From NCBI GenBank assembly GCA_007741555.1, contig CP036526.1:3100001-3164000 (forward strand): a stretch of DNA of 64,000 bases. Reading direction: 5' to 3'. Made by a program: the position numbers and the translations under genes. The notes under the pieces were generated by a model. The model was not told where the DNA came from and did no database searches. It worked only from the letters and a program-made list of their open reading frames with translations. This document shows positions 1 to 11,088 of the stretch, in pieces. Source of the stretch: Stieleria marina (GTDB taxonomy: Bacteria; Planctomycetota; Planctomycetia; Pirellulales; Pirellulaceae). Each line of letters begins with the position of its first letter. Within the stretch, counting starts at the first letter, position 1.

Positions 1-1020
1 AGCCGGTCGTTGAATGTGCGGATTGTAGTATGGACTGCCCGCGGTTGTACAAACCAATGCAATGCCAAGCTCTTTCAGCAGTGCCATGAATTTTGATGGT
101 TCCGTCAAATCGATGCCCATTCCCGATCCGTCACCTCCAAATTCAAGCCGGGGATCGCTAAGCGGGTCAGGGACGCCGACCTTGTCATCGCCCGGTTTGA
201 ACGGAAAGAAATCGAAAATGCTGACGCGAACCGCGAACTTCATATTGGGCGCCGTCGCGCGAATCCCGGCAACGATGTCTCGCAAAAAGCGAGTTCGATT
301 CTCAAATGACCCACCGAACTTACCCGGGCGGTCAACACCGCTCAGCAATTCGTGGCCGAGGTATCCATGGCAATGCTTGATGTCCACAAAAGTGAATCCC
401 GCTTTGTCAGCCAAAACAGCGGCAGCGACAAAATCATCGATCAGCGTCGAAAGCTCATCGTCGGTAAGCATGGCCGAGTCATCTTTGATGCCCAGCTTTT
501 TGTCTAGGGCCTCGTTGCGCTGCGCGGGCCGCGGTTCTGCTTTCGACTTGTCGTTTGGCCTCGCGAACCGGCCGGAATGAGTCAGCTGGAGCCCAACGAC
601 TAGGTCATCGGTTTTGCCGAAGCGCTCAGCGTGTTTGTCAAACAATTCTGTGCGGAGAGATTCGATTGCATTCAAGTTCTGGTCATTGATCATCACTTGG
701 TTGGGATTGGCACGACCGTCCTGCCGGACTGCGACGGCTTCGCCGCCCCAAATCAATTTGGCACCACTGATTCCAAAGTTGTGCCAGCGTCGCCGCGTCA
801 GATCGGTTGGTTTGCCTTCGCGTGTCCCATCCCAGCCTTCCATCGGCAAAATGCAAAAGCGATTGCCGATGTTCATGCCGTCCACGACGTTCGACTGCGA
901 CAGGACGCTGTCGTTGCCTGACATAACGTCGGCGTCGCAAGGCAAGGTGATTCCGAGTTCATCGAGACGTGCGACGAAATCGGCGTAAGTCTTCAGGCTA
1001 GCGATTCTGGGGTAGGCCAT
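1..1020 (-). CDS. NADH:flavin oxidoreductase, old yellow enzyme family (3' end outside window)
   Basis: I translated the reverse strand from the ATG at 1018-1020. The frame stays open for 340 codons to the window edge, so the C-terminus is missing. The protein reads as an FMN-binding TIM-barrel oxidoreductase of the old yellow enzyme / 2,4-dienoyl-CoA reductase type. Visible family features are the early FMN-barrel segment NRFCILPMEGWDG, the strand LQLTHSGRFARP, the active-site loop KHCHGYLGHELLS with its paired histidines, and the segment GGSFENRTRFLRDIV, which matches the usual GGSxENRxRF motif. Such enzymes reduce activated alkenes with NAD(P)H; the substrate cannot be read from the sequence. 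The gene lies 74 bp downstream of a DapA-family lyase on the same strand, so the two probably form a catabolic operon. Open frames on the plus strand here are shadows. Confidence 0.88.
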   Translation of the reverse strand, partial: MAYPRIASLKTYADFVARLDELGITLPCDADVMSGNDSVLSQSNVVDGMNIGNRFCILPMEGWDGTREGKPTDLTRRRWHNFGISGAKLIWGGEAVAVRQDGRANPNQVMINDQNLNAIESLRTELFDKHAERFGKTDDLVVGLQLTHSGRFARPNDKSKAEPRPAQRNEALDKKLGIKDDSAMLTDDELSTLIDDFVAAAVLADKAGFTFVDIKHCHGYLGHELLSGVDRPGKFGGSFENRTRFLRDIVAGIRATAPNMKFAVRVSIFDFFPFKPGDDKVGVPDPLSDPRLEFGGDGSGMGIDLTEPSKFMALLKELGIALVCTTAGSPYYNPHIQRPA

Positions 1021-1094
1021 GGGTTTGTCTATCAATTCATCAAAAAGGAAGGCACGTCGGGGCGCTGTGTCCGCGTCAAATTCAATGACCGCAG

Positions 1095-2048
1095 TTATGC
1101 GAGTCGTTTCTCAAGGTCATCGACAATGTTCTGCAGGATCGGTAAGTCAGAATCCGGACGGCAAGGTGATCCTGGATAAGTTCGATTGGTTTCGATCTGA
1201 CCGCGAAGATGCAGGAACATTGCTGCGGAGTGTTTGTAGGCAGGCACGTCCGGGCGAAACGCAAACGTTCCGAGGTACTGCAAGAGATCGTTTAGTTCAA
1301 AAAACTTAGGGTCACCCGACTCCCACATTGCATCGCGGCGAGCAAATGCATCGGGTGCAAACGTGCTGAGCCCCAGCAAGTAGTCGCTCCCGTACATCAC
1401 CATGTCGATCGCCAGGTCATTGCCCGTGCAGACTTGAAAGTCAGGACGTTGGCGGTTGCGGAGGTCTAGGCGTTGCCACTCCAGCATGCGATTGAGCGAG
1501 GAGTGTTTTGCTCCGACGCAGGACTGGATCTCCATCAACTGCGAATAAACTTCGAGGGAATAGACTTGACCGAACGGCGCAAAAATGGGCGACAATTCAA
1601 AAGCATAAAACGCGTCGCAGTTGGCACCCAGGCTTTGATAGGCCTGAACGATTTGATCTTCGCTGCCGCCAATCAGGCCGTACGATTGAAAGATCACCGG
1701 CACGCCGGCGTGCTGTTGGATTTGGTCCATGCTGGTTCGATAGGCATCGGCGTCATAAGGACTGCCCGGGTCGTCTTTGACAAATGCTCCTGCGACGTAC
1801 TTTCGACCGGCCGCGATTTCTTGGGTCCGACCTAGGACTTCCACACGCGTTGCTTCGTCAATCAAATGCCCGTATCCCGTGTCCATGTTCACCGCGGGCG
1901 ACAGGCCGGCATCCAAGGTGCGATGAACGTGATTATCGAATCCGACCCAGTCAACGGAGTCATCCGCTTTTAAGGGCAACAGTATGGCCGAAATACCGTG
2001 AATCTTTCGGCCGGGAGTGATCAGAGAAAAAGGGTCGATCGGCGACAT
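1095..2048 (-). CDS. Dihydrodipicolinate synthase / N-acetylneuraminate lyase family protein
   Basis: The product is 317 residues, about the normal length for the DapA/NanA class I aldolase superfamily (a TIM barrel using a Schiff-base lysine). It starts with a typical barrel entry ([17 protein letters not shown]) and has the candidate Schiff-base lysine at about residue 181 in VGAKHSS. The glycine-rich substrate loop common in DapA (GTTGE) is replaced here by NMDTGYGH near residue 55, so the substrate is unlikely to be that of true DapA. There is no signal peptide; it is cytosolic. It is followed at 74 bp by the old yellow enzyme gene, and an AraC regulator is transcribed divergently 214 bp away. 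Together these look like a small inducible sugar-acid or organic-acid catabolic unit (inference). The start is an ATG; the specific reaction is unknown. Confidence 0.8.
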   Translation of the reverse strand: MSPIDPFSLITPGRKIHGISAILLPLKADDSVDWVGFDNHVHRTLDAGLSPAVNMDTGYGHLIDEATRVEVLGRTQEIAAGRKYVAGAFVKDDPGSPYDADAYRTSMDQIQQHAGVPVIFQSYGLIGGSEDQIVQAYQSLGANCDAFYAFELSPIFAPFGQVYSLEVYSQLMEIQSCVGAKHSSLNRMLEWQRLDLRNRQRPDFQVCTGNDLAIDMVMYGSDYLLGLSTFAPDAFARRDAMWESGDPKFFELNDLLQYLGTFAFRPDVPAYKHSAAMFLHLRGQIETNRTYPGSPCRPDSDLPILQNIVDDLEKRLA

Positions 2049-2262
2049 TATTCGCTCGCTGTTGAGTGGCGGTAGTGCGGAAAAGCCATGATTGCGTCCG
2101 CCGTGGTTGATACGGGCGAATCAGGGGATTCGCGATTTGGGTAGTTTGCTTTCTGGCAGGCTCAGATAATAGACCAAACGCGGGATTCTATCTTGGCTGA
2201 TTGGGTTGTATCATGGTTTGCAAATCGGGCACGCAGTGTTTCTTACGCGACAGGAATCCCTT

Positions 2263-3108
2263 ATGTCGGACGAATTGACCGACTACGCGCTCAGCGAGCG
2301 GCTTCCGCCCTGGGGTGTCCTGGTGTTGGAGAGTCATCATTCGCCACGGTTCACCATGGACTGGAGAACTCACGCATTTGTCAAAGTCGTCTATGTGCTC
2401 AGCGGCGAGGGTGCGTTCTGCTTTTCTGACCATCAATCCAGTTTCTCAACAGCCGACGTCGTGGTGGTCCCGCCCGGCACAGCCAATCGGATTGAAGATG
2501 CTCCCGGATCGGCGTCTAGTTTGTACATATGTTGTCTTTCGACATCGCTGTTTCACTTTGACGATCAATTGGTCGATCGTTTTCAGAAGCAAACAATCCG
2601 TGGCGACGGGCACTTGGCAAACCGAGTCGCATCGCTGATGCGAAGAATGGTGCACACGCAGCAGAGCAATGAGTCGCACTGCGCGCTGTCGATGGTCAGC
2701 GATGCGCTTCAGTTGTCGCAACGCATTTTTGCTTCGAGGTCATTCTCACATTCTCGATCGGCGCGATCGATCGTGAACGAAGAATCAGAGTCCGACCGGC
2801 CGCGGATGGAGCAGTACATCGATTCGCTCCGAACCGATTTCTTTGAGGCCACGACCATTGATGCGGCAGCGGAAAGCGTTGGCATGTCGAGGCGAGCCTT
2901 TACAAAACGCTTTACTGAAATGACCGGTAAATCGTGGTTGGTCTATGTTCGCGAACTTGCTGTGCAGCACGCCAAGCAGCGACTTGGCAACACGAACGTC
3001 CCCATCGCATCGATCGCGTTTGAATGCGGATTCAATGACCTCAGTACGTTCTACCGGCAATTCAAGCGACACGTCGGTGAGTCACCAGCCGCCTATCGAA
3101 AGGGTTAG
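2263..3108 (+). CDS. AraC-family transcriptional regulator with cupin sensor domain
   Basis: The product is 281 residues. The N-terminal half looks like an AraC-type cupin ligand-binding domain (KVVYVLSGEGAF, then VVVPPGTANRIED, the usual beta-barrel pattern). The C-terminal ~90 residues form a double helix-turn-helix: AAESVGMSRRAFTKRFTEM, then IASIAFECGFNDLSTFYRQF and ESPAAYRKG, the standard AraC signature. I place the start at ATG 2263 (MSDELTDY), preceded by AGGA at a suitable distance; an in-frame TTG further upstream is less likely. It is divergent from the DapA-like/old yellow enzyme pair, so control of that pair is the simplest guess (inference). The inducer is unknown. Confidence 0.9.
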   Translation: MSDELTDYALSERLPPWGVLVLESHHSPRFTMDWRTHAFVKVVYVLSGEGAFCFSDHQSSFSTADVVVVPPGTANRIEDAPGSASSLYICCLSTSLFHFDDQLVDRFQKQTIRGDGHLANRVASLMRRMVHTQQSNESHCALSMVSDALQLSQRIFASRSFSHSRSARSIVNEESESDRPRMEQYIDSLRTDFFEATTIDAAAESVGMSRRAFTKRFTEMTGKSWLVYVRELAVQHAKQRLGNTNVPIASIAFECGFNDLSTFYRQFKRHVGESPAAYRKG

Positions 3109-3231
3109 GTACTGTTCAATCAACGTTGTCCGACAGCGATTGCCGCGTGCAATAGGCGGTACCAAAGCTGGTAACAAGCAAGCAAAAGCCCGTCGCATGT
3201 CGTCGACCAATGAGTTTTCGATGTTGCGATA

Positions 3232-5097
3232 TTATTCCGCTGCTGAAATGCTGGTTAGCACGATCGAATGCACATCAATCGCCTGTTTGCCTTGGAAGTC
3301 AGCCGCCGTAAGTCGCAGCGTTTGTCGACCCTGTTCCAGTCGCAAGGACCCGAGCCGCAGAGGGCGAAAATCTTTCACAAAGTAATGAGAGTCCTTTACA
3401 CGCTCTTTTGATTTGTCGTAGAGCGGCGGGTCGAAGACTTGCGTCACCGGAGCCGTCGCTGCGTCGCCTCCATCGACACTGGCCGTGATTTTTACGCCTT
3501 CGTCACCTGCCGCGCAGGTGTAGTGGATGGTCGCGTTGTATTGGCCGGCTGCCTTCACGCCGATTTCCCAGGTGATCGAATCGTCTTCGCTGGTCCAATT
3601 GCGAAAGAACGAATTGTTGGGCGGTTTGGCGCTGCGCTGGATCGTCCCGTGTTCGACTGCGTCGCGGGCTGGCAACGTAGTCGAAGGTCTATAGCCAACG
3701 TGGAAAGGTCGGTCCGCGAAACGTTCGTTGTTTCGCCGCGCCGCCGCGGAAAAACGATCCGCCGCTTGCTTCAGAGCGGCAGCCCGCTTGGGAAACTGAT
3801 CCGAAACATCGAACCGTTGTCCGCGGTCGTTTTGAATGTCAAACAGCTTGGATTGTGCGTCCAGCCGGAAGCGTTGGTCACGAACGGTGACCTTATTTCG
3901 CCAAAGGCTAAAGAGGTTGCGTTTTTTCCACGCTTGGTCGGGATCTGACCACAGCGGAGCGAGATTTCTGCCGTCAATTGGCTTTTGCGTTTTCGCTTCG
4001 ACGTTTGCCAGTGCCGAAAGGGTCGGTAGCAGATCAATGGCACCCGCAACGGTGTCGACTTTGGTGGCAGCCGCTATCTTTCCGGGCCAACGAATGAAAA
4101 GTGGCGATCGCAGCCCCCCTTCATCCAGCGTTCCTTTCTTGCCCTTCATGCCGCCGTTGTATCGAAACGAATTCGGGCCATTGTCGCAAAAGAAAACGAC
4201 GATCGTGTCGTTGGCAATTTCCAATTCGTTGAGCGTGGTCAGCACACGCCCGACATTCCAATCAATGTTTTCGCACATTGCCATGGCCGCGCGAGTCATC
4301 GCGACGTCTTCACGGTCAGCTTCGCGATGTTTGGAAACCGGATCGAGGTTCGCAAACTGATCGTAGAAGCGATCGTCCACCATCATCGGTGAATGAGGCG
4401 TATTGAGTGGTAGGTAGCAAAAGAATGGCGTCGAGGCGTGCTTGCGAATAAACCCAATGGCGTGGTTCGTGAAGTCGTCCACGACAAATCCGTCGCCACG
4501 GACGACTTGTCCATTGTGATCCAGCGGTGGGCTGAAATAGTGCCCCCAGTGTCCGGACGTGAATCCGTAAAATTCGTCGAAACCGCGATCATTGGGATGC
4601 AGGGGAGATTGAGTGCCATTGTGCCACTTGCCAAAACAACCCGTCGCGTAGCCGGCCGTTTTGAATCGTTCGCCAATGAGTGATTCGCTGGGGTTGATTC
4701 TGCCTTCACCGCGACTGACACCGCTAACACCCGTGCGATGATGGTAGCGGCCTGTGAGAAATTCGGCTCGCGTCGGCGCGCATACGGCACAAACATAGAA
4801 GTTTTCAAACGCGACGCCTTCGTTGGCTAGTAAATCCAAATTGGGTGTCGATAGGTTCTTGTTCCCATGAAGACTCAAGTCGCCCCAGCCTTGGTCGTCG
4901 GTCAGTATCACGACGATGTTTGGGTGTTCCTTGCTTTGCGCTTGCAGTGATTTCGTAAAAATCGTTTGGGACGCGAACGCGAGCAGGATTGCACAAAGCT
5001 GGCTAACGATCTTGATTTGATTGGGAGCCGACGCCGTTGGAGGATCACACGCAGCGGGTCTGTCATAAATCTGCAGCTCGACCAGGAAATTCAGCAT
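3232..5097 (-). CDS. Exported sulfatase with C-terminal beta-sandwich domain
   Basis: This is a 621-residue formylglycine-dependent sulfatase that hydrolyses sulfate esters, probably on polysaccharides. The sulfatase signature begins at Cys106 (C-A-P-T-R, then AEFLTG); the Cys is converted to formylglycine. Metal-binding NIVVILTDDQGWGD lies at about 60-73 and GKWHNG further on. A hydrophobic export segment at about 30-52 is preceded by an unusually long polar stretch; ATG 5097 is the only ATG upstream of it, so the true start might be a rarer codon inside. After about residue 480 comes an extra domain (NRNWTSEDD-like start, QYNATIHYTCA, a beta-rich end) that resembles a carbohydrate-binding beta-sandwich fused to some planctomycete sulfatases. 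It is convergent with the AraC gene. The exact substrate is not predictable here. Confidence 0.93.
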   Translation of the reverse strand: MLNFLVELQIYDRPAACDPPTASAPNQIKIVSQLCAILLAFASQTIFTKSLQAQSKEHPNIVVILTDDQGWGDLSLHGNKNLSTPNLDLLANEGVAFENFYVCAVCAPTRAEFLTGRYHHRTGVSGVSRGEGRINPSESLIGERFKTAGYATGCFGKWHNGTQSPLHPNDRGFDEFYGFTSGHWGHYFSPPLDHNGQVVRGDGFVVDDFTNHAIGFIRKHASTPFFCYLPLNTPHSPMMVDDRFYDQFANLDPVSKHREADREDVAMTRAAMAMCENIDWNVGRVLTTLNELEIANDTIVVFFCDNGPNSFRYNGGMKGKKGTLDEGGLRSPLFIRWPGKIAAATKVDTVAGAIDLLPTLSALANVEAKTQKPIDGRNLAPLWSDPDQAWKKRNLFSLWRNKVTVRDQRFRLDAQSKLFDIQNDRGQRFDVSDQFPKRAAALKQAADRFSAAARRNNERFADRPFHVGYRPSTTLPARDAVEHGTIQRSAKPPNNSFFRNWTSEDDSITWEIGVKAAGQYNATIHYTCAAGDEGVKITASVDGGDAATAPVTQVFDPPLYDKSKERVKDSHYFVKDFRPLRLGSLRLEQGRQTLRLTAADFQGKQAIDVHSIVLTSISAAE

Positions 5098-5309
5098 GCG
5101 AAATCTCGTTCAAAGAAGTTAGTGTCGTTCGGTCCACCGAATGCGTAGTGCCCATGTTGATAAGCGGGGGAAAGGCTCATCTTGCTGCCGTCTGTTTTAC
5201 CAGTTAGCCCAGCGACCTGCAGAACCTTGTCCTATCGCATACGTGCGGCGAAGGCTGATTGGCAAACTTTGATTCAGTGCCTTTACGCGTCGCGCGTTGT
5301 GGCATCGTC

Positions 5310-5315
5310 TACAAT
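5310..5315 (+). promoter_or_regulatory. Possible -10 promoter element (TACAAT)
   Basis: A TACAAT hexamer sits 41 bp before the GTG start at 5357. A similar TACAAT occurs 47-73 bp upstream of several other first genes in this window (45928, 55091, 62022). I see no good -35 element at the usual spacing, so this is a weak call based on position and recurrence only. Confidence 0.25.
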
Positions 5316-5356
5316 GGAGTGAATCCTATCCCCCGCTTGAGAGGATCCTTCCGATC

Positions 5357-8300
5357 GTGAAAATCGTTTTCCTTCCTGCTTTGACGCTGCTTTGTCTGCC
5401 GGTCGCTGCTTCAGCGACGGAGTGGCAGCCCAGCGAGATTGAGTTTTTTGAGCAACGCATCCGACCAGTTTTGGTCGAGCAGTGTTACGAATGTCATAAC
5501 ACGAGCGAAACGGCCGAAGCTGAATTGTCGCTGGATTACCACGACGCGCTGCGCCAGGGCGGTGAATCAGGGACGCTGCTACCGAAGGACCCAGCGGATA
5601 GTTTACTGCTAAAAGTCTTGAAGCACGAAATCGAAGGGCTGGAGATGCCTGAAGGGGGCGAAAAGCTTGATGACGATGTGATCGCGGACTTCGAGAAATG
5701 GATGTCGATGGGAGCGCCCGACCCGCGTAGTGAACCGCCCACCGAAGATGAGCTGGCCTCGTCGACTTCATGGCCAGTGATTCGCGAAAAACGCAAGCAG
5801 TGGTGGAGTTTTCAGCCGATCATTCGACCGGAGATTCCCGCAGCGAAATCAAACGCGGAAAATTCAAACGCGGAGAATTCAAACGCGGAGAATTCAAACG
5901 CGGCGCGCGACCACGCGATTGATCGATTTGTGCAAGCCAAAATGGAAGCGTCTGGCCTGGTTCCCGCTGGGCGTGCGGAGCGGAGTGTCCTGGCGCGGCG
6001 GCTTTCGTTTGCGCTGGTGGGGCTACCGCCTACACCAGCGAGCATCGCTCAGTTCGTTGATGATCCGTCTCAGGGGGCTTATGAAAAGTATGTTGATCGC
6101 TTGCTGAACTCTGATCATTTTGGTGAACGCTGGGCTCGTCACTGGATGGACTGGATCCGGTATGCGGAATCTCATGGCAGCGAAGGTGATCCGAGAATCG
6201 CCGGAGCCCACCATTATCGCGATTATCTGATTCGTGCGTTAAATGACGACGTGCCGTATGACGAAATGGTTCGCGAACACATTGCCGGCGATTTGCTGGA
6301 TACGCCGCGAATCAACGATCAGCTCGGAATCAACGAATCCCAGTTGGCGACCGCCCATTGGCGCATGGTGTTTCATGGTTTTGCCCCGACCGACGCCATG
6401 GAAGAAAAGATGCGATTTACCGATGACTCGGTCAATGTATTTAGCAAAGCGTTTTTGGGGCTGACGGTTTCTTGTGCTCGGTGTCACGATCACAAATTCG
6501 ACGCGATCAGCCAAGCCGACTACTACGCCCTCTTTGGAATCGTTGGTTCGACTCGCCCAGCAAGAGCTGCGATTGATTCGCCGGACAGACTGAATCGCAA
6601 CCGCGAATCGCTGGCGGCTTTGAAGTCACAAATTCGCGACAAGATTGCGACCTCTTGGCTTGACTTGGTTTCAAGCGACGATGAGCTGCTTGATGCGATC
6701 AGCCAAGACAAAGCACGATTGACGCCCGTTGCAAAGTTCTTTCAGTCGCTTCGCGAGGCGGACGATTTTCCTGCCGCTTGGCAGCGTCTTTCAGCGAACG
6801 TTGCCGCGTCAAGCAACACCGAGCAGTCCGAAGCGGTTCGTCATTGGGATTTGTCTCAACCCGTCGATCACAAAGCTTGGTTTGCTTACGGAAACGGTAC
6901 GGTTGATCAAGCGAGTCCCGCGGGAGAATTTACGATCGCTGAAGCTGGCGAGTTGGTAGTTCGTGACATCCTTCCAAGCGGTGTTTTTTCGCATTTGCTA
7001 AGCGACAAACATGCCGCCGTGTTCACTTCGCCATCGTTTCCGCTGGATGATGAGTACGATCTTTGGCTGCGCGTCGATGGCGACGGGGCTGCGATTTCTA
7101 GGTTCGTGGTGCAGGACTATCCACGCAACGGCACCGTTTTTCCTTTTACGAAATTGAATCAGAAAGAACAGCCCGGTTGGAGATGGCAGAAATATGATCT
7201 GAGCTATTGGAAGGGCGACGACATTCACATCGAAATGGCGACGGCGAATGATTCTGCCATTTTGGTTCAGGGCAAAGATCGTTCGTGGTTTGGGATTCGG
7301 GATGCGGTCGTTGTCCCCAAAAACACTCCATGGAACAGCGATCTTAACAAGGAATGGTTGCAGCCGATTTTGAAGCGTGCCGAAGCTGATTCGCCGACTT
7401 CGATGGTGGAATTTGCGGGCCTGTTGCGACGATCAATCCGCGATGCTGTTGCTGCTTGGCAGCGCAAAGATTTGAGCGACGCCGAAGCGATTTTGTTGGA
7501 TCAATGCGTGAAGTCGGGCATTCTTGCGAACACTTTGGAATCGCTCGAAAAAGTAGAACCACTGGTGCAGCGGTACCGCCAACTAGAGAGCGTTATCCCC
7601 GTGCCGCGGCGAGCACCCGCGTTGGCAGAATGGGCTGGTGCGGATCAGCCGTTGTACCTGCGAGGGGATCACAAGCAGCCTGTCGAGAAAGTCCCACGAC
7701 GTTTTTTGGAGGCGTTCGATGGCACGCCGTACCAATCCAAACTTAGCGGCCGGCGTGAGTTAGCCGCAAGTGTTTTAAACGAAAGCAATCCGCTGACTTC
7801 GCGAGTGATCGTTAACCGCATCTGGCACCATTTGTTTGGTCGCGGAATTGTGGGGACCAATGATAATTTCGGACGGCTTGGGGAGACGCCGACGCATCCT
7901 GAGTTGCTGGACTATTTGGCCAGCGAGTTCCGCTCGTCAGATGATTGGTCCATCAAGTCAATGATTCGCCGTATTGTGACCAGCGACACTTGGTGTCAGG
8001 ACGCAGTATCGTCCGCACCGGCGAAAACCATTGATCCGACAAACAAATTCTATTCGCACTGGTCGGTCACGCGATTGGAAGCCGAGGCGATTCGTGATGC
8101 CGTGCTGAGCGTCGCGGGAAAACTAGATGCGGGCATGTACGGTCAAGCCGTGGCTGGGAAATCAAGTCGCCGCAGCGTTTACGTCAAAGTCATCCGCAAC
8201 GCACTGGATCCGTTCCTGGCTACGTTTGATGCGCCGGTGCCGTTTTCGAGCAAAGGCCGTCGAGACGTGACCAATGTCCCGGCACAGTCATTGCTGATGA

Positions 8301-9421
8301 TGAACGATTCGTTTGTACTGGACGCAGCCCGGAAATTTTCCGGTCGATCTTTCAAGCAAGATGCGATTGACGACGATCGTCAGCGGGTGGGTTGGTTGTG
8401 GCGAGAGGCGTTGGGGCGGCGGCCAACTGACGAGGAGATTCAGTCGGCAATCGCGTTCGTGGAGTCTTCCTCAGCGATGTACGGCGAGATGACCGAACAC
8501 CGCCGGCAATTGCAGAGCGATTTCGATCGACACGATGCGGAATTGCAATCGATCGTGGATGCGGCGGTGAAACGCATTGGGGCCGCTTCGGTTGATTCGG
8601 GGTCCACCGATTTGCACCCAATCTCTGAATGGTCATTTGAAAGTTCGGCTGACGACCAAGTGGGGCAACTTGATTTGAAACTGGAGGGATCAGCCTCCAT
8701 TAGCAAAGGAGCTTTGATACTGGATGGAAACGGATTTGCCAGGACCAGTGCCGTTGTCAAACCTTTGCATGAGAAAACACTCGAAGCGGTGGTTCAGCTG
8801 TCCACGCTGGAGCAGGCGGCGGGCGGAGTGATGACGGTTCAAGATTTGTCAGGCACGGTGTTTGATTCAATTGTTTTTGCAGAGAAAGCGAAGGGGCAGT
8901 GGTTGTCGGGGAGTGAACATCATCGGCGGAGCAAGTCGTTTGACGGTCAGTCAGAGACCGACGCGGCGAATAAGCCAGTCCATTTAGCGATTAGCTACGC
9001 TGTTGACGGGAGGATCATTTGCTACCGCAACGGCCATGTGTACGGAACGTCTTACAAGGCCAGCCGGCAATCGTTTAGCGAAAATGATTTTGAAGTTGTG
9101 TTTGGAATGCGACACGGAAAAGCACCCAGCGGGAATCGTATGCTTCGAGGACGGATCTTGCACGCAAGGCTTTATGATCGAGTGCTAACCTTGGACGAGG
9201 TTCATGCGGCTGCGATTGAAACCGTCAACGCGATTTCTCCGGAGCAAATCGAACAAACGCTGAGTCGCAGCGAGCTCAAGCGACGGAATGAACTGCAGGT
9301 GAGATTGAAGTCGCTTCGATCGGAAATGGCCACGTTGCCAGTGAATGTCGAAGCGAACCAAGCCTGGGTGGATATTGCGCACTCTTTGTTCAACATGAAG
9401 GAGTTTATCTATGTTCGATAG
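5357..9421 (+). CDS. PSCyt1-DUF1549-DUF1553 protein with inserted LamG-like domain
   Basis: This very large exported planctomycete protein is about 1354 residues from GTG 5357, which follows a GAGAGGA ribosome site and gives a clean signal peptide ([20 protein letters not shown]). A more upstream TTG at 5297 is possible but less likely. A PSCyt1 haem-type motif CYECH comes early, a DUF1549 region carries LVGLPPTP and a second haem-type motif [11 protein letters not shown], and DUF1553 begins near [22 protein letters not shown] concanavalin/LamG-like domain (about 1090-1300) precedes the final DUF1553 tail [18 protein letters not shown]. The linker after PSCyt1 holds a NAENS repeat. The stop overlaps the start of the DUF1501 gene by 11 bp, the standard pairing for this family. 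Function is unproven; an extracytoplasmic redox or polysaccharide-processing role is usually assumed. Confidence 0.93.
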   Translation: MKIVFLPALTLLCLPVAASATEWQPSEIEFFEQRIRPVLVEQCYECHNTSETAEAELSLDYHDALRQGGESGTLLPKDPADSLLLKVLKHEIEGLEMPEGGEKLDDDVIADFEKWMSMGAPDPRSEPPTEDELASSTSWPVIREKRKQWWSFQPIIRPEIPAAKSNAENSNAENSNAENSNAARDHAIDRFVQAKMEASGLVPAGRAERSVLARRLSFALVGLPPTPASIAQFVDDPSQGAYEKYVDRLLNSDHFGERWARHWMDWIRYAESHGSEGDPRIAGAHHYRDYLIRALNDDVPYDEMVREHIAGDLLDTPRINDQLGINESQLATAHWRMVFHGFAPTDAMEEKMRFTDDSVNVFSKAFLGLTVSCARCHDHKFDAISQADYYALFGIVGSTRPARAAIDSPDRLNRNRESLAALKSQIRDKIATSWLDLVSSDDELLDAISQDKARLTPVAKFFQSLREADDFPAAWQRLSANVAASSNTEQSEAVRHWDLSQPVDHKAWFAYGNGTVDQASPAGEFTIAEAGELVVRDILPSGVFSHLLSDKHAAVFTSPSFPLDDEYDLWLRVDGDGAAISRFVVQDYPRNGTVFPFTKLNQKEQPGWRWQKYDLSYWKGDDIHIEMATANDSAILVQGKDRSWFGIRDAVVVPKNTPWNSDLNKEWLQPILKRAEADSPTSMVEFAGLLRRSIRDAVAAWQRKDLSDAEAILLDQCVKSGILANTLESLEKVEPLVQRYRQLESVIPVPRRAPALAEWAGADQPLYLRGDHKQPVEKVPRRFLEAFDGTPYQSKLSGRRELAASVLNESNPLTSRVIVNRIWHHLFGRGIVGTNDNFGRLGETPTHPELLDYLASEFRSSDDWSIKSMIRRIVTSDTWCQDAVSSAPAKTIDPTNKFYSHWSVTRLEAEAIRDAVLSVAGKLDAGMYGQAVAGKSSRRSVYVKVIRNALDPFLATFDAPVPFSSKGRRDVTNVPAQSLLMMNDSFVLDAARKFSGRSFKQDAIDDDRQRVGWLWREALGRRPTDEEIQSAIAFVESSSAMYGEMTEHRRQLQSDFDRHDAELQSIVDAAVKRIGAASVDSGSTDLHPISEWSFESSADDQVGQLDLKLEGSASISKGALILDGNGFARTSAVVKPLHEKTLEAVVQLSTLEQAAGGVMTVQDLSGTVFDSIVFAEKAKGQWLSGSEHHRRSKSFDGQSETDAANKPVHLAISYAVDGRIICYRNGHVYGTSYKASRQSFSENDFEVVFGMRHGKAPSGNRMLRGRILHARLYDRVLTLDEVHAAAIETVNAISPEQIEQTLSRSELKRRNELQVRLKSLRSEMATLPVNVEANQAWVDIAHSLFNMKEFIYVR
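5846..5905 (+). repeat. 15-bp tandem repeat, four copies, in coding sequence
   Basis: Four head-to-tail units of about AATTCAAACGCGGAG run without a gap; the first and last copies carry one to three substitutions. The unit is a multiple of three, so it encodes repeated NAENS pentapeptides in the linker between the PSCyt1 and DUF1549 regions. Copy number could vary by slippage without a frameshift. Confidence 0.9.
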
Positions 9422-10820
9422 AGCATCGGCAGTTTGTCGTCGGCAGTGGCTGGCCCGGACCAGCAGCGGGTTTGGGATGATGGCGTTGTCCGCATTGCAT
9501 GCTGGTCAGTCCCAAGCCGGTACAGGGAAAGTCCTGCGTGGAAAAGCCAAGAACGTGATCCTTTGCTACATGTCCGGAGGTGTTTCGCACGTCGATTCGT
9601 TCGATCCCAAACCGCGACTCAGTCGAGATCACGGTAAGCCGATGCCGATGAAATTGGAACGCACGCAATTCAACAAGAACGGCCAGATTTTTGGCAGCCC
9701 GTTTAAGTTTTCACGGCATGGTGAAAGCGGTTTGCAAATCAGCGACCTGTTTCCTGAAATTGCGAGTTGCGCGGACCATTTAGCAATTGTTCGATCCGCG
9801 ACCTCCGCGGTGAATGAGCATGCGCAGGGCAATTTCCTGGCGCACAGCGGATTTCCATTTCTGGGCCATCCCAGTGCAGGGGCTTGGATGAGCTACGGGC
9901 TTGGTTCCGCCAATGAAAATCTGCCTAGTTACGTTGTGCTGCAAAGCGGCGGTGCGGTGGCACCGCACGGAGGTGTGGGGCTTTTTAGCAGCGGTTTTCT
10001 TCCGGCCCAACATCAAGCTTCGATTCTGCAAGCTGATGTCGCGGAGGCGGTTGCAAATGTTCGGCCGCAACAACCGCCTGGCTTGCAGCGCCGGCGGTTG
10101 GACTTTGTCGCCGAACTGGATCGTCATTTTGCCTCTTCGATCGACGATGCCCATGTGGACGCGTCGATCAAGAATTACGAGACCGCGTTTCGAATGCAGA
10201 CCGCGGTTCCGCAGTTGTGTGACATTTCCGGCGAAACTGAGTTGACCCGACGGATGTATGGAGTCGACGATGCGGACAAAACGAAAGCAGCCTACGCCCG
10301 GCAAGCACTGCTGGCTCGACGGCTGATCGAACAGGGCGTGCGTTTCGTGGAGCTTTCCTGTCTGACTTACAAGATCGGCGCCGGCGGCGCTGCCAACCCT
10401 TGGGATCAACATGGTGAGTTGGAAAAAGGGCACCGGGCGATGGGAGGACAAGTCGACCAGCCGATCGCAGCGCTGATTAAGGATCTGGACGCACGCGGTT
10501 TGCTTGACGAAACGATCATTGTGTTCACGGGCGAATTTGGCCGCACGCCGTTTTCGCAAGGTTCAAACGGTCGGGATCACAATCCGTTGGGGTTCAGTTT
10601 TTGGATGGCTGGCGGAGGTATCCAAGGCGGCACGACCTATGGTGCAACGGACGAATACGGTTACCGCGCGGTCGAGAATCCCTGCACTTTCTATGATCTG
10701 TGGGCGACCGTGTTGCATCAGCTAGGGATCGACCACGAAAAACTGACGTACCGCTCTGGCGGTCGCGATTTCCGTTTGACAGATGTACACGGAAACGTGC
10801 TCAAAGGAATCCTGTCGTAG
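9411..10820 (+). CDS. DUF1501 protein, Tat-exported
   Basis: The product is 469 residues. DUF1501 belongs to the alkaline phosphatase/sulfatase-like superfamily and is nearly always encoded next to DUF1549/DUF1553 proteins in planctomycetes. The N-terminus has a twin-arginine-like leader ([18 protein letters not shown]). The core shows [21 protein letters not shown] near the start of the mature domain, and [19 protein letters not shown] with [19 protein letters not shown] near the end; the conserved Asp, Glu and His residues there fit a metal site. ATG 9411 overlaps the end of the preceding gene by 11 bp and has a strong AAGGAG site inside it, so translation is probably coupled. The activity is not established for the family. 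Confidence 0.93.
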   Translation: MFDRASAVCRRQWLARTSSGFGMMALSALHAGQSQAGTGKVLRGKAKNVILCYMSGGVSHVDSFDPKPRLSRDHGKPMPMKLERTQFNKNGQIFGSPFKFSRHGESGLQISDLFPEIASCADHLAIVRSATSAVNEHAQGNFLAHSGFPFLGHPSAGAWMSYGLGSANENLPSYVVLQSGGAVAPHGGVGLFSSGFLPAQHQASILQADVAEAVANVRPQQPPGLQRRRLDFVAELDRHFASSIDDAHVDASIKNYETAFRMQTAVPQLCDISGETELTRRMYGVDDADKTKAAYARQALLARRLIEQGVRFVELSCLTYKIGAGGAANPWDQHGELEKGHRAMGGQVDQPIAALIKDLDARGLLDETIIVFTGEFGRTPFSQGSNGRDHNPLGFSFWMAGGGIQGGTTYGATDEYGYRAVENPCTFYDLWATVLHQLGIDHEKLTYRSGGRDFRLTDVHGNVLKGILS

Positions 10821-11024
10821 CGAGCCGCAACTGCCGAGTGGGAAAATGTTTTCGGCATGACGAACCTGACGCCGCGTTATGTTTCTGTCCGTTTTTGCAA
10901 GGTCGTTTTGCGAGAAATTTGCGTCGGACTGCCACGGGAATGGGAAAGCATGCACCGTCCGATTGGTTCTTTGGAGCAATGTCAAAAATCATTAGCTAGG
11001 ACTGCGGCAAGGTCCGATTCACTC

Positions 11025-11030
11025 TATAGT
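11025..11030 (+). promoter_or_regulatory. Possible -10 element (TATAGT) upstream of the Ni-SOD gene
   Basis: TATAGT lies 58 bp before the chosen start of the superoxide dismutase gene. The 268 bp between the DUF1501 stop and this gene show no other gene. No convincing -35 box or metal-regulator operator could be picked out by eye. Confidence 0.22.
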
Positions 11031-11088
11031 GATGGGGAGCTTTATTGTCAGAATGACAACTCAACCAATCACTTTGAGAATCTTGAAA

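Noticed and set aside
62-988. Plus-strand open frames at the window start
   Set aside because: The minus strand gives a full old yellow enzyme-family reading with conserved motifs; the plus-strand frames are antisense shadows.
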